Source: Saccoglossus kowalevskii
Lineage: Eukaryota > Hemichordata > Enteropneusta > Harrimaniidae
DNA: 23,323 nt
Assembly: GCF_000003605.2 (NCBI RefSeq)
Contig: NW_003125887.1
Location: forward strand, 123,728-147,050
Direction of reading: 5' to 3'
The notes under the pieces are model-generated. The model searched no databases. It had not been told where the DNA came from and saw nothing but the letters and a program-made list of their open reading frames with translations. A program made the translations under genes and the position numbers. This document shows positions 10,046 through 20,220 of the stretch, one piece after another (position 1 is the first letter of the stretch; every line of letters begins with the position of its first letter).

Positions 10046-10968
10046 TTAAGTGAAATGTTTTTTTTTAAGTGCATCCAAGCATGCAGTCCATTAAATGTTT
10101 TCTTGCCATATTGCTTCAGACAACCAAACAGCAACACTATCACCAATGTTGCTGACTGGTGCTCTATCCATATCTCAAGATCATTACGTCATTGGGACAG
10201 CTTAAGTCAAGTCAACATAAACAGAGGATGTGAAACTTTGAGGGTGACATTGAATATCAATAGAAGATGCGATTCTCTTTCCCTTTCAATTTATTTCATC
10301 CAATTGTATAAATTGACAAAATATCCCCAAAAATTAAACAAAATGTATATATTTACTGCCGCGGTGTCACATGTTGTCTTGTGTGGGAGTCTGCTAGAAA
10401 ACATACTTGATGTTTGAAACAACATACATGTAACAGTGACAATTTAATTTAATATTGTGTGAAACCTTTCTTGGTAATTTCTATGATTTCCAATGTCAAA
10501 AACATTGACATAGACTATTTCATTTACAATGACTCATTAAAAGATGCTTTTCCACTTGGTATAATGTGCAAAACATTATAGTGATCATTATGATGAATCA
10601 GTTGTTATAGCAACAAATCCTCAAATATTGAATCCTGCTTGCACTCAAGTGTACAACTTCTAAAATCAACAAATGAAATATACTGTTAATTTTTGTGTTC
10701 ATTCACTGCCACTTCACTGTATTTAAAAAAAAAATTTCTCATGAACCATCCAAAATGCAGAGCTTATATGAAACATGTAGTGGGCTGTGAGTGGTGTTCT
10801 ACAGATCATCTGAAAAGTTGACTTTGGCCGTCAGAGGATTAATACATAATAGGCGAAGTTGAAATAGTTTAGATGCAATTAACACCCCCTCTCTGTACAT
10901 ATCAGGAAATGGTCACTGACCGTACATCCTACAGTTTTACTGAGCCAAGACTATTCATTTTATTCCAG

Positions 10969-11121
10969 GTTGACAACATAAATGAAGCGGTCAAAGATCT
11001 TAAGGAGCATAACATTAGAACATTAAGCCCGGAGCCAAGGATTGGAGCACATAATAAACCAATCATGTTTCTACATCCTAAAGACTGTGGTGGGGTGTTA
11101 GTAGAACTGGAAGAAGCATAA
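10969..11121 (+). CDS. MCEE: Methylmalonyl-CoA epimerase, terminal exon with stop (residues ~127-176)
   Basis: After acceptor TTTTATTCCAG the frame continues from the previous exon: VDNINEAVKDLKEHNIRTLS, then IGAHNKP, FLHPKDCGGVLVELEEA and a TAA stop (11119-11121). This is the second half of the C-terminal VOC module. The Glu of VLVE (11104-11106) aligns with the conserved metal-ligand Glu (human Glu172 by remembered numbering). The three exons give 118 residues, which matches human residues 59-176 without gaps, so the C terminus is full length. An upstream in-frame ATG at 10873 is intronic; the Val-Asp junction and acceptor mark the real exon start. Confidence 0.97.
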   Translation, partial: VDNINEAVKDLKEHNIRTLSPEPRIGAHNKPIMFLHPKDCGGVLVELEEA

Positions 11122-11400
11122 ACCTGTGTAAATTCTGTTATGTATCACTTATTAGATATAGCAAATTATAGATTTGTTGTCAAGTCTTCTCCCACAGCAG
11201 ATGATATCGTATCGTATCGTATCGTATATCCCATGCTAGAAGTACACAATGAAAATTGGATGATTTTAAAAGGGAGGAAGGCTGTTTTATCTACAGTACT
11301 GCACCCATTCTTGAAAACAAATTTGTATTGAAGTGTCAAAATAGCTTATTATTTATTGTTATCCAGTAAACATTTGCAGAAACAATTAAACCTTTTATCC
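11122..11400 (+). other. MCEE: MCEE 3' UTR and possible polyadenylation signal
   Basis: Sequence after the stop is AT-rich and carries a short (ATCGT)4 run. The closest variant poly(A) hexamer is ATTAAA at 11385-11390. There is no clear GU-rich element, so the true 3' end could lie elsewhere. The 63-residue frame at 11140-11331 is not supported as a gene. Confidence 0.4.
11206..11227 (+). repeat. (ATCGT)4 pentanucleotide repeat in the 3' UTR
   Basis: Four exact ATCGT units plus AT, starting 85 bases after the MCEE stop. It is CpG-containing and short enough to be polymorphic. Confidence 0.9.
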
Positions 11401-12480
11401 ACAGTCAGTAGTAGTGATTTGAAAAAATTGATTCAATGGATAGAGGCACTAGGAAATGTAGGTATGTTTGATTCACATTTTGAGTATCTTTATCATAGTT
11501 GGTAAAAGTAAAGGCATTGTCAGGTGTTATTCCAAATTATTGATATTGTATAGTATGAATTATCATATACCTTGTATTGTCCTTCCTCAGAATATCTTAT
11601 GCGCTGACTGTGTTTTTCCATGAACTGAACATTCATGAAATTATTTGTTTATACGCTCAGGTTCTGATTCACGAGTAGCAAAGTAATATTAGCAGAAAAG
11701 TAATATTTTAAACACCAGTTGCTCAAAACAATTACTTTTATTTTTTATTTGGCTAATAAGGTATATATGGATTTTGCTGGTCTCTATCATATACCTAACA
11801 TTCTTACAAACTTATGTAGATCAAGATCAGAGGTGTATAATACATTGTAATGCAATCAACAAAATTTGTTTCTTCTACATTTGAATAAGTGCACAGTGTG
11901 AAATTTTGATTTGCTTCAGTTCAAGTTAGTGTTTTTAGTTTCAGCAAATAATGTAAATTATATTTTTCAGTTATAATGTAAAACATTTATTGTATAATGT
12001 TGTAGCTTAATCTTTAAACTGAATCGGCTTCATACAAAATTTAATGCAAGACTACAATCAAAATTGATCCTAAAATAACCGTTTTTAATGTGAAAACTAA
12101 AAAAGCATTAGAAACATTACTCCAGCAATATTCAAATTTATATTTTACAAATTTATAGATTTACAAGGACAAGACTGAATAATGGATATTGTCCCATGCA
12201 CAAGATTATTGGCTTTTATGCCATGGTTGTTTACATCCAATTTCTGGGAACGCACGTGTTCAGGTGGCGATGTACGACACGGTAGATGCATTACAAACCT
12301 GGGGAGGCAGCTAACAATTTTTCAGTTATTCTGAAATCGTACAGAAAAACAGAAGAGTGCAAATGGTATAATTGTATGAACAGTGCCTATGGTTTTGATC
12401 ATAATATAAATTGTCCTTTTTGTACAATTTTGTGTTTTCCCAGAGTGTGAATAATCATTGTTCTGTGGTTTAGTTCTGAG
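11401..12480. other. AT-rich intergenic stretch, nothing recognised
   Basis: No open frame over 60 codons, no RNA gene and no clear repeat structure were recognised here. Confidence 0.6.
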
Positions 12481-13115
12481 ATCAAATGTAGGTGAGGTCT
12501 GTCACTCTGTCTTTGTCTCTGCCTGTGTCAGCTAGTGTGTTGCGAGTCCCATTAATGTGTCTGCAATTGAGTGAAAAGTTGTGTTGAATGCACCAGAAGA
12601 GAATTTTGTTTAAGTTAATGATGGTCCTGATGCTAGTGTCTCACCACACTAGAACCATTCTGTTTTTGACTTGTGTCAGAAGGTCCCATAGACTAGTTGA
12701 ACTACTTTCAACTTCTTCCAGTCGATATGCATGATCATCTGACTGGAGTTCCAGAGCCTTTGTGTCTGTAGGTCCATTATTTGGGTCTCCATCATTTATC
12801 CTACAAGAATGACAGTAGTAGGATGTAAGGGCATCCTGACAACCAGGAGATTGGGCACCAGACTAGAACTTCTCTGTGCTTGACTGGCAAGTACTGGGAT
12901 GCCCAGATAGCTCCCTCTGGCAACCTAACACGATGCTTTATTAACGAATCTGATGTGGAGTGTTAGTAGTACCAGAGATTTTACAAATAAGATCATGCCC
13001 ACCATGCTCATGATTTTTCACAGGTTGTTAGATGTCTGTGTCATCATTTGAGATGTGCAACTACCTGATTCTATCACAGCATTTGTCTTGGGTCAGTCGA
13101 CTCTATTCCACATGC
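12480..13115 (-). pseudogene. Decayed retrotransposon RT (thumb)/RNase H remnant, DIRS-like
   Basis: Read on the minus strand, family-like pieces appear in the expected order but in different frames. First is LTQDK (about 13085-13100), like the RT segment before the thumb. Next is SMVGMILFVKSLV (about 12975-13012), resembling the thumb SLIGLLNFV. Then comes VPNLLVVRMPLHPTTVILV (about 12800-12870). Next is LQTQRLW followed by HIDWKKL (12709-12729), like the RNase H GLW...HIN..EL motif. Last is ILFWCIQHNFSLNC and HINGTRNTLADTGRDK (about 12500-12605), like HI.G..N..AD.LSR at the end of RNase H. At least two stops and several frame changes, and an apparent loss of about 20 residues near the DNTTVV region, show it is dead. 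This order suits tyrosine-recombinase (DIRS-type) elements, but Ty3-like is not excluded. Confidence 0.7.
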
Positions 13116-13660
13116 CCCTTCGTTGTCTACAAATCCTTGTTACCTCAGGAGTGAAAGTGTGTATTAAGGGTGTTCCAAGCTTCTGCTTGGTAGCACTGTG
13201 CCAATGTCAGGTTCCTGATGGAGCTTGATACAGTAGGTGGATACCCACAAAGCAGTGCATTGTGATTTGTTAGAAGAAGATGGAGAGAATTGATTGACTA
13301 TACAGGGACTGGGCTAATGAATTTAAGATGAAAAGCATGATTTGACAGGTTATCTTTCTTTTTTTTGGGCGAAAAATTAATTGGCAAAGAGTCTAGAAAG
13401 GCTACACCAGCCAGGATGCGTTTTGCACATCTCTGTACTAGAGTAGGGTGTGAACACTGGGATGGTCACTTTGTAGACATGTGCGGGATTCGAGCTGGAT
13501 GTAAACACTGGCACAGTTCCTGTACAACAAGTAATACATGTAACACAGAATTTATTGAGGTCGCTATCAACATGTCAGGGACCCTTTTAGTATCAGCCAC
13601 TCATTCACAGCTTCTTTCAGGTACCAAAGCTACTAGTATATGGGAACCAGACTGAGTTCG
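13116..13660. other. Possible further retroelement sequence, unresolved
   Basis: Base composition stays less AT-rich than the flanks up to about 13660. The 96-residue plus frame at 13365-13655 has a doubled Cys/His/Trp phrase (RVGCEHW and RAGCKHW). On the minus strand several short peptide stretches read as plausibly once coding. I could not assign any of it, so an upstream part of the same retroelement is a guess. Confidence 0.3.
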
Positions 13661-15599
13661 AGAACAAAGATGCCACATTCTGTTAGACATTTAACGAGGA
13701 CAAAGTGTGGGAACGTTTTAGAAAGTATTATTGAAAGAGATTATAAAAATGATGGAATGTAATGTGAACTAACACAATGAACTCGTAATAGTATATTGCA
13801 TGATTATATAGAGCATGTATTTTATTTGTTCGTTATGAATGTTGTACTATGATCAAAATAATCTACACAAATAGGACCTGTTGAACTAGGGTTTCTTACT
13901 TGGCAACTCATGTCTTCAAAATCAAAATAAAACTAAAATATCTAAATGGCAGAAATTTCTATATGAAAACTTGGATACTGTTCCTTCTGCATAGATCTTT
14001 ATTATGAATTTGATTCAAATTATTTGTATCATCCATGTTTGCATCTTTACAGAAATAATCGTAGCTATTTTTTATGCAGTACATACGACGACGTCTCATT
14101 TACAAACAAAAATTATGGTTTGTGTAGAGAACTGCCTGCCTTACCATTCGAAAGATGTGTTTCAAAGAGTTCCGAATGTAACGTTACTAAAATAAACCAT
14201 GTATTTATAATAGGACTTTTGACTAAGATTGAATACATGGATTATATGAGATGCTGTGATTTAAATAATCAACTCTTAATATATGCAAAGGAAACTAATA
14301 TTCAGCCAACTCTACAATTCGGGAACTATAAAATTATCCCCGACCTTGTATTATCTGTATTCACTAGTTAATTGGTCATATAGAATTTGGAGAAATATGT
14401 AAATTGTTTATATACATGCAAGTTAACAAAACGTACAATAAAATTTCAGTATTTATAAATTGAGTTGATCTTGTATATTGCAGACCATGCATCAAAATGG
14501 AGAAAAGTGTTAGTTATAGACTTAAATCATGCTACAACAGGTTACCCAATTTTGCGTTTACCATCGTTGTCTGTTCTCCATGATAGATATGTTGTTGCCC
14601 CGTCAACAAAGTTTTTAACAATATAAAGTTTGGTTGAAAGTCCTGTTATTACGAATGCTTGACTAACTTTCTGTGTAATAGCTGGAGCTACTTACTATCA
14701 GCAGTCATGAATAACCTGCGTTAATGTTCCTATCGCAAAGGTCATGGACGACTTGCCTTGTCATTTTCTACCATCAAAGGAGGACTGTACTGTACTGCAT
14801 TTTGGTGTGCTATAAATCGAATGTGGATATTGTATAATTTCTATTTGAATGTTTTTAAGTATAAAGTACACCTTTTTGTGTACTTATTTTCAAAAATTGG
14901 TTTTGAAACAAAATATTCCCATATATATTGTTGGATTGCTTCTGAAAGTTCTTCGTTCAAATATTTATAAAAATGATTAATGCTACACATTAATAACAAC
15001 AGTGATCACTGTGTAAACACAGAAATGATATTCAACCTCTTGAAAAATTGTGTGATAACGAAAACTTTTCAGATAGTCCAATTTATATGATATTCAAAAG
15101 GTAAAACTATGAATAGAATCCAGATCCATGGTTAATTTAATGAGATGCATGTTTGTATCCGAAGCCAATCGGAAAGAAGTTCATTAGATCAATTCGTTTA
15201 ATAATCGCCTTTGAGAACATAATCAGAACAGATATAGACAAATTTGCTTACATTAGCTAATTCATATATTTCTGTTATTCCCAATTCAAATGGTTATACA
15301 ATCCACTATCATCAAAATATCACTGTTTAATAGAATACCTATTTGTATGGAGGCAATCCCGAAAATTTATGTAAAATATTATCCAATATGCAAATGGTCG
15401 TTTTAAAACATTTAAAAAAGATGTACAACATACTCAACGCAGGATTCTTTCTAGTGTAACATAACTTATCACATTTAATATCAAATTATCTATTATATTT
15501 CCATCGGGGTGGGGGTAAATAAAAAGACCAGGATGACACAAACTATTTCTGCACATATAATGATTTCTTATCGACAGCATATTTTTTTTTTTATATCTG
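13661..15599. other. AT-rich intergenic DNA, no supported gene
   Basis: It contains a 115-residue plus frame (14024-14371), an overlapping 63-residue frame (14004-14195) and a 70-residue frame (14758-14970). They show no recognisable domain, no bordering splice sites that I trust, and AT-driven composition. No repeat structure was recognised. Confidence 0.5.
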
Positions 15600-15655
15600 G
15601 GATTTGGCTTGTGGCGAGGTGATTGCCCCGATCGTGAGTTTGAGTCTCTCATTTC
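15600..15655 (+). repeat. tRNA-like SINE fragment (degenerate A and B boxes)
   Basis: TGGCTTGTGG (15605-15614) resembles an RNA polymerase III A box. GTTTGAGTC (15638-15646), in the context GTGAGTTTGAGTCTC, is one base from the B-box core GTTCGANTC. The boxes are closer together than in an intact tRNA, so the anticodon region is shortened. It is best seen as a truncated tRNA-derived SINE, not a functional tRNA. The 85-residue minus frame at 15434-15691 crosses it and is not a gene. Confidence 0.45.
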
Positions 15656-15686
15656 ATATTGTAGTATATATGTGTTCGTCTGCATG

Positions 15687-15907
15687 TACAATAATTACTT
15701 TGAAAGAGGCATTTTTCAACAACGTATTGACATTCCAATGGGAAAATGTGTCTGTATGAATCTGAGTTACGGAAATTAGGTAAAAAACAAAAACGGTTCA
15801 AAAAAGCGACATTTGACATTCATTTAGACAGATATGATTTTCAATATGAATTGTATGATAATTTTCTCCTAATTTATAAATTACTCTGTCCATGTGGATT
15901 CACATAA
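15687..15907 (+). pseudogene. Reverse transcriptase scrap with IPMG box (LINE/Penelope-like)
   Basis: In one frame, 15687-15749 reads YNNYFERGIFQQ followed by RIDIPMGKC, which resembles the FxQxxGIPMGTNCAP block of retroelement RTs common in marine invertebrates. Shortly after it, a second frame (15746-15907) is open for 53 codons and reads LYESELRKL and a Lys-rich stretch, where relatives have a LYSYE...KK segment before the catalytic aspartates. The frame change, the lost Gly before IPMG and the stop soon after indicate a dead fragment. Family assignment is tentative. Confidence 0.45.
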
Positions 15908-16650
15908 AGTCACTTTATATAAACTATATTTTCAAAATTATAAATTCAAAAGGAATATGTAAGATACGTTTTTATATACTATTTTTTGTACAGTATATGT
16001 ATTGGCTTTCTTATATTCTTATATACACTCGATTTCGCTGCACTGTTAATACACCCATGACATTTTTTTTAAAAAGAAGAAAGGTAACCACTCTAACCCA
16101 GGGGCATGTCGATCAAAGACAGGCTTGTATGACAGTTCTGTTAATGAATGAAAAAACAGACAATGATATATTTACAATAGACTGCTTTGAGAGCCACTCG
16201 AGTGGTTGAAATTGGAGACTTACTAACAATGATCAACAGAAACCCTTAAATCCATAGAGGCCACTCTCTACCCAAAGAAGGTTATCCGTCTTCATATTGG
16301 ATCTTTGGGGTCATTAATTTGGTTTACGTGTCTAAACTTCAATATGATGTCGGTACATAATGTGGGAAATGTAACGCATTTATTTAGTCAACGTTAGAAT
16401 ATGGAAAACGTGCAAAGTTTTATTCAACATCAAAGTTTAGGGATGGGAATTCCGAGTCAGAAAATATTCCACTCACGCTAACTGGGTATATTTGTTGAAG
16501 TAAAGGTACTTGTTTTGGAAACATTCTGAATAATACTTTAGTGATGTTGTAATATAGTTGCCAATTTATTTAAGTAATTCCATTTTAAGTTTGGTAATTT
16601 AAATATGATATAATGGCAAGGCTGTTGTAAAATAGGTTTTCAATAGGTGA
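15908..16650. other. Intergenic stretch, no gene recognised
   Basis: The 105-residue plus frame at 15892-16209 starts in the RT scrap's neighbourhood and has no recognisable domain. No repeat or RNA gene was seen. Confidence 0.5.
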
Positions 16651-16654
16651 TTTT

Positions 16655-16990
16655 CCGTACAATTGCGAGATCTCGCGAGATGCATGAAAGACGCGCGTCG
16701 AACGTCTGCCGCAAAAATCGAACAATTTGATTTTGAACTCGAATTTCTTTATTTCGTAGCTCACATCGACCGGCCGATCTTCGACAGAGGAATATTGCTA
16801 TCATCAAATGTGGACAGCACATTATTAAGCATGGAAATGTCCCCAAAATACTTTCGCGTTTGTCGAATCCCACGCGATGTTTGACGCCACTACAACGCTA
16901 TGACCTTTGTTTGTCCTGTTTTTACGTTCGATTTCACGCATAACGCGTGATTCTCGCAGTGAACGGAAAATGGTCTATTTACAGATGTGA
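16655..16990. promoter_or_regulatory. CpG-rich candidate promoter with TCTCGCGAGA element
   Basis: About 20 CpG dinucleotides fall in roughly 330 bases (GACGCGCGTCGAACG, CGACCGGCCGATC, TTTCGCGTTTGTCG, ACGCGTGATTCTCGC), while flanking DNA has few. TCTCGCGAGA, the palindrome known from animal CpG-rich promoters (bound by BANP in vertebrates), occurs perfectly at 16671-16680. Two overlapping open frames, 16640-16873 minus and 16663-16884 plus, cover it but neither has a recognisable domain. They may be 5' UTR or first-exon shadows. TGACCTTTG lies at about 16901-16909. Direction and target gene are unknown. Confidence 0.5.
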
Positions 16991-17484
16991 AGTTCACTGC
17001 TACAAAATGTCATGCTTTTTCCTGAATCACAAAAAATTATATTTGCATCTTTTTTGTGAATAAGTTTTTGATCTTACAGCTGTGTTGAAATAAACTGATC
17101 AGAATAACCACAATCTCCCTTACAATATTTTACATTTGACGTAATGCAATATTCATTGTGTTATCTGTAGTTTGTGAGACTGTTGACGGAAAGAATTGGT
17201 AAATCCAATATCTTTATTTGGAGGAGATAAGAAAGGCATCATCTTAGTTTGTTTCCCAAACAGAAGCTGGTAGGTTATGCTGTGCTCTGGTGCTCTAATT
17301 TTTTGTGGGTGGTTGATTGTGTAAAGTTCACTTGTTGAATGTTTTGTGAAACAAAAGTCGTCTGGACAGCTAGGTACTACGGCGTGGATTTGAAGTCATT
17401 TCGAATATGTTACCTTCAAATGCTCCGTGCAAAATATAATTTGTGTAGAATTGGGACAATACATATCAAATAAAGAATTACGTA
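16991..17484. other. Intergenic stretch, nothing recognised
   Basis: AT-rich DNA without open frames over 60 codons or evident repeats. Confidence 0.5.
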
Positions 17485-17503
17485 ACAACAACAACAACAA
17501 AAC

Positions 17504-17577
<74 letters not shown>
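17485..17577 (+). repeat. (AAC)n-(AAT)n compound microsatellite
   Basis: A short (CAA)n run (about 17485-17500) passes into about 25 uninterrupted ATA/AAT units up to 17577. A shorter (AAT) run occurs at about 17690-17706. Confidence 0.97.
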
Positions 17578-17579
<2 letters not shown>

Positions 17580-17651
17580 TGGGTAAATGTGTTGTAACAA
17601 TATCATAATTTACCTGTAGTTACGGTGACATTGTACACGTACTTCGTTTAA

Positions 17652-17673
17652 AGTTGCAGTGGCGGCTGCAACT
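17652..17673. other. Perfect 8-bp inverted repeat (hairpin)
   Basis: AGTTGCAG (17652-17659) and CTGCAACT (17666-17673) flank a 6-base loop TGGCGG. It lies between two microsatellites and about 130 bp before the 17794-17846 promoter-like cluster. It could be a dimeric protein-binding site or a chance palindrome. Confidence 0.45.
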
Positions 17674-17793
17674 GTCGATTTGAAAAAATATAATAATAAT
17701 AATAATATGTATTTCATATGTTGTATTTAATGATAACTACTTATTAATGGCATGTTGATGCTAGGGTTATAGTTTACGATACAAATGTTAAAA

Positions 17794-17846
17794 CAAAATG
17801 GCCGCCCGCTGCTAAAGACGCCAATCACCTAGCAACATCTTCCGTC
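17794..17846. promoter_or_regulatory. Promoter-like cluster: YY1-like, CCAAT, X-box-like, ETS-like sites
   Basis: Within about 50 bases there are CAAAATGGCCGCC (YY1-like, 17794-17806), CCAAT (17821-17825), ATCACC-T-AGCAAC (17824-17836, one base from the RFX X-box GTNRCC-N-RGYAAC) and CTTCCG (ETS core on the opposite strand, 17839-17844). Such clustering is typical of proximal promoters. Downstream at 17859-18041 a 60-codon frame runs past a splice-donor-like AG|GTATGT (GT at 18010-18011), so a first exon on the plus strand is possible. No downstream coding exon was identified. Confidence 0.45.
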
Positions 17847-18316
17847 GTCGATGGATCGTTGGATAATGGCTCTTACATCTTTGTTTCACAGAGTTTGATG
17901 GAAAATACATTCATATTTTCAAAGCGAAGAAAATATCGTTCAGTCACTTCTTCGTTTTCGTTTTTTTGCTCACTGTCGTACTACACTGTTGAACAAAGCT
18001 TGTGTGTAGGTATGTGGCGTGTGGGCATGTATTGGGAATAAATCTGTGATTTTCTTGAATCGTCGGACAATAGGTTTGCAACTATTCTAACTTTTCCACT
18101 CTCTTTCTATATTTCACCAATCTGGCGAGACTGGTACAATACACCACCACCAACAACAACGACAACAGATAAGTGGATCGATTAGTTGACGTGTTGAAAT
18201 TCCATGACAGTTATCTTCGTGACTTTGCTTGATCGGCAAATAAATTCTTCTTAACAGTCGTGATCTTCGAATTAGTGATGGTGCTTAGTTCTGACATTGA
18301 ATGAGATAGTACAATA

Positions 18317-18329
18317 GTTGCTAGGTGAC
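18317..18329 (-). promoter_or_regulatory. Perfect RFX X-box match
   Basis: The minus strand reads GTCACC-T-AGCAAC, which matches GTNRCC-N(0-3)-RGYAAC at every defined position. It shares the 12-mer TCACCTAGCAAC with the site at 17825-17836, in the opposite orientation. RFX factors regulate ciliary genes in animals. No ciliary gene is visible here. Confidence 0.45.
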
Positions 18330-19743
18330 TTAGTAAGGAGATTACACTTACTCAATGTATTTGGCGTCCGACTCCTTATTCCAGAACAATAGATGCGCCC
18401 CAGTTCTCGCTAATGAGAAAGCGGTAATTCAAATGCATCTTGGCTCAACCATAGACCATGTAGGGTCGACGACTCAACAAAGGCATATTATGGTTAAATT
18501 ATTGTACAGTTATTTAAAGTTCTTCAATCTAGAAGAAAAAATATAATAAAAACAGACTCCGTTTGGGGTCAATTGATATATTCTTGAATGGAAATGATGC
18601 ATCAATTGGGTTCTTTCAGAGAAGTTGAAATTATTACTTTATAAGTCATTATTTACTTAAGTAACCTGCCGGTACTGATTATTTGTTTTACCAACGAATA
18701 TTCGCGAAAATTTTACAAGCATTATTATACCTGTTACTGTTTTCGGGTCATGAGCAATATTATTACAGTTGCTGGTTACCTCCTAAACCCTTTATTGGCG
18801 AACCATTAGAATCGCTACAATTATTTGTCCGCATGTTACTTTCCGCATAAATCATTCTCTTTCTATGGAATTATATTTATTTTTCAATTACAGTCCACTC
18901 TCACTCATGCAGTGTTGTTCAGTCTCGGCCATTGAGGTGATCCTGGCGTGCCAAATGAAGGGTAGACACGGCATGGTACAACACATCCACATATATAGTA
19001 TAAGTGTAATGATATCTACGCAACATGGGGTGTATTATAATTGCATTCATCATAAGTCATTGTTTACTTTACGGGTTTCAGTGGGCGTATATACCACACT
19101 TAGCGGTGTCAGGATTTATTACTTCCATTTATGTAAACGATATATGTATATTATTTGTTTCCATAGTTTTTTTTCTTATAAACATTGCCAAAATTGTAAC
19201 AATAATATGTAAATTGGAACTCACACGGAAACATCAAAATGGCATGTTTCCAAAACAAAACAAAAATCTTATAAATATACTGTAGCATATACACTTTTCC
19301 TGTATGTCACACCGCTGGGCCTAGCCTTGCATGTTTTAACTTGTGACACAAATCCCACAGACATATTGTTAATTTCGATCAGACAGCATTGGCGATGTGA
19401 GTATTATCTTTTCAAGATTATACAAAGTTCGTGAACAGGTAGTTAACGTTATAATTGGACAGTGAAACCTCTCCCCTGCTTGTGTGTCTTTTGAAATGGG
19501 TTACAGGCTTTTGACCGACCAGTATAAAACACTATTGGACGGCGCCAACCGAGTAGAATTCGAACTGTAGTCACTCATTCTTTTTATGGTGCGTTATTGC
19601 TTTTATCGCTGTAGTACTTTTCCAAGGCCTGTCGCCGATCGATCAAATATAATGCAACGTGACTCAGGGAATCATTGTTATTATTGATTACTCAAATAAA
19701 TGTAGTCAACAGATCCATAAAACGGGAATGTATAACCCCACCT
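18330..19743. other. Intergenic stretch, no supported gene
   Basis: Frames at 18355-18546, 18865-19212 and 19025-19285 (plus) show no recognisable domain. The last is hydrophobic (Ile/Phe-rich), as AT-rich DNA often gives. No repeat was seen until the satellite begins. Confidence 0.5.
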
Positions 19744-19983
19744 CGGGTACGGGGTGCATTTGAGACCCGTACGAGACGTATATTGAGAGATGTAAGTGAC
19801 TCATATTGAGAAATATACGGGGCGCATATTGAGAAATGTACGGGTCACATATTGAGATATGTACGGGACGCATATTGAGAAATGTAATGGAGGCATATTG
19901 AGAAAAGTACAGGACGCATATTGAGACATGTACGAGGCGCATATTAAGACATGTACGTGACGCATATTGAGATATTTACAGGA

Positions 19984-20220
19984 CGCATATTGAGACACGT
20001 ACGGGACACATATTGAAATATGTAGTGGACGCATATTGAGACACGTACGGGACACATATTGAAATATGTAGTGGACGCATATTGAGACACGTACGGGACA
20101 CATATTGAAATATGTAGTGGACGCATATTGAGACACGTACGGGACACATATTGAAATATGTAGTGGACGCATATTGAGACACGTACGGGACACATATTGA
20201 AATATGTAGTGGACGCATAT
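19984..20220 (+). repeat. 46-bp dimer block inside the 23-bp array, five copies
   Basis: The pair of units CGCATATTGAGACACGTACG and GGACACATATTGAAATATGT (then AGTGGA) repeats five times in a row with no or almost no change, so this block expanded as a dimer. Confidence 0.9.

Larger units (their letters stand above)
8074..10968 (+). other. MCEE: MCEE intron (2.9 kb) carrying two MITEs
   Basis: It begins GTGAGA and ends TTTTATTCCAG. Apart from the MITEs at 9380-9546 and 9596-10045 it is AT-rich with no recognised exon. The open frames 8058-8279 (minus), 9774-10049 and 10055-10417 (plus) have no domain-like content, and the 9774 frame lies almost entirely inside a MITE. Confidence 0.85.

Noticed and set aside
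9774-10049. 91-residue open frame as a gene
   Set aside because: It sits inside the 450-bp MITE and its end is the inverted terminal repeat.
10873-10968. ATG at 10873 as the start of the terminal MCEE coding part
   Set aside because: Family similarity begins only at Val-Asp after the 10968 acceptor, and the residues before it are intron sequence in an accidentally open frame.
12640-12815. Minus-strand cellular exon bounded by TTCTTGTAG and GTGAGA
   Set aside because: The splice-like borders are present, but the peptide motifs around it fit a frameshifted retroelement RNase H better.
14024-14371. 115-residue plus-strand open frame
   Set aside because: No recognisable domain, overlapping competing frame at 14004-14195, AT-driven composition and no convincing exon borders.
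15600-15655. Functional tRNA gene
   Set aside because: A and B boxes are degenerate and too close together, and no acceptor-stem pairing is evident.
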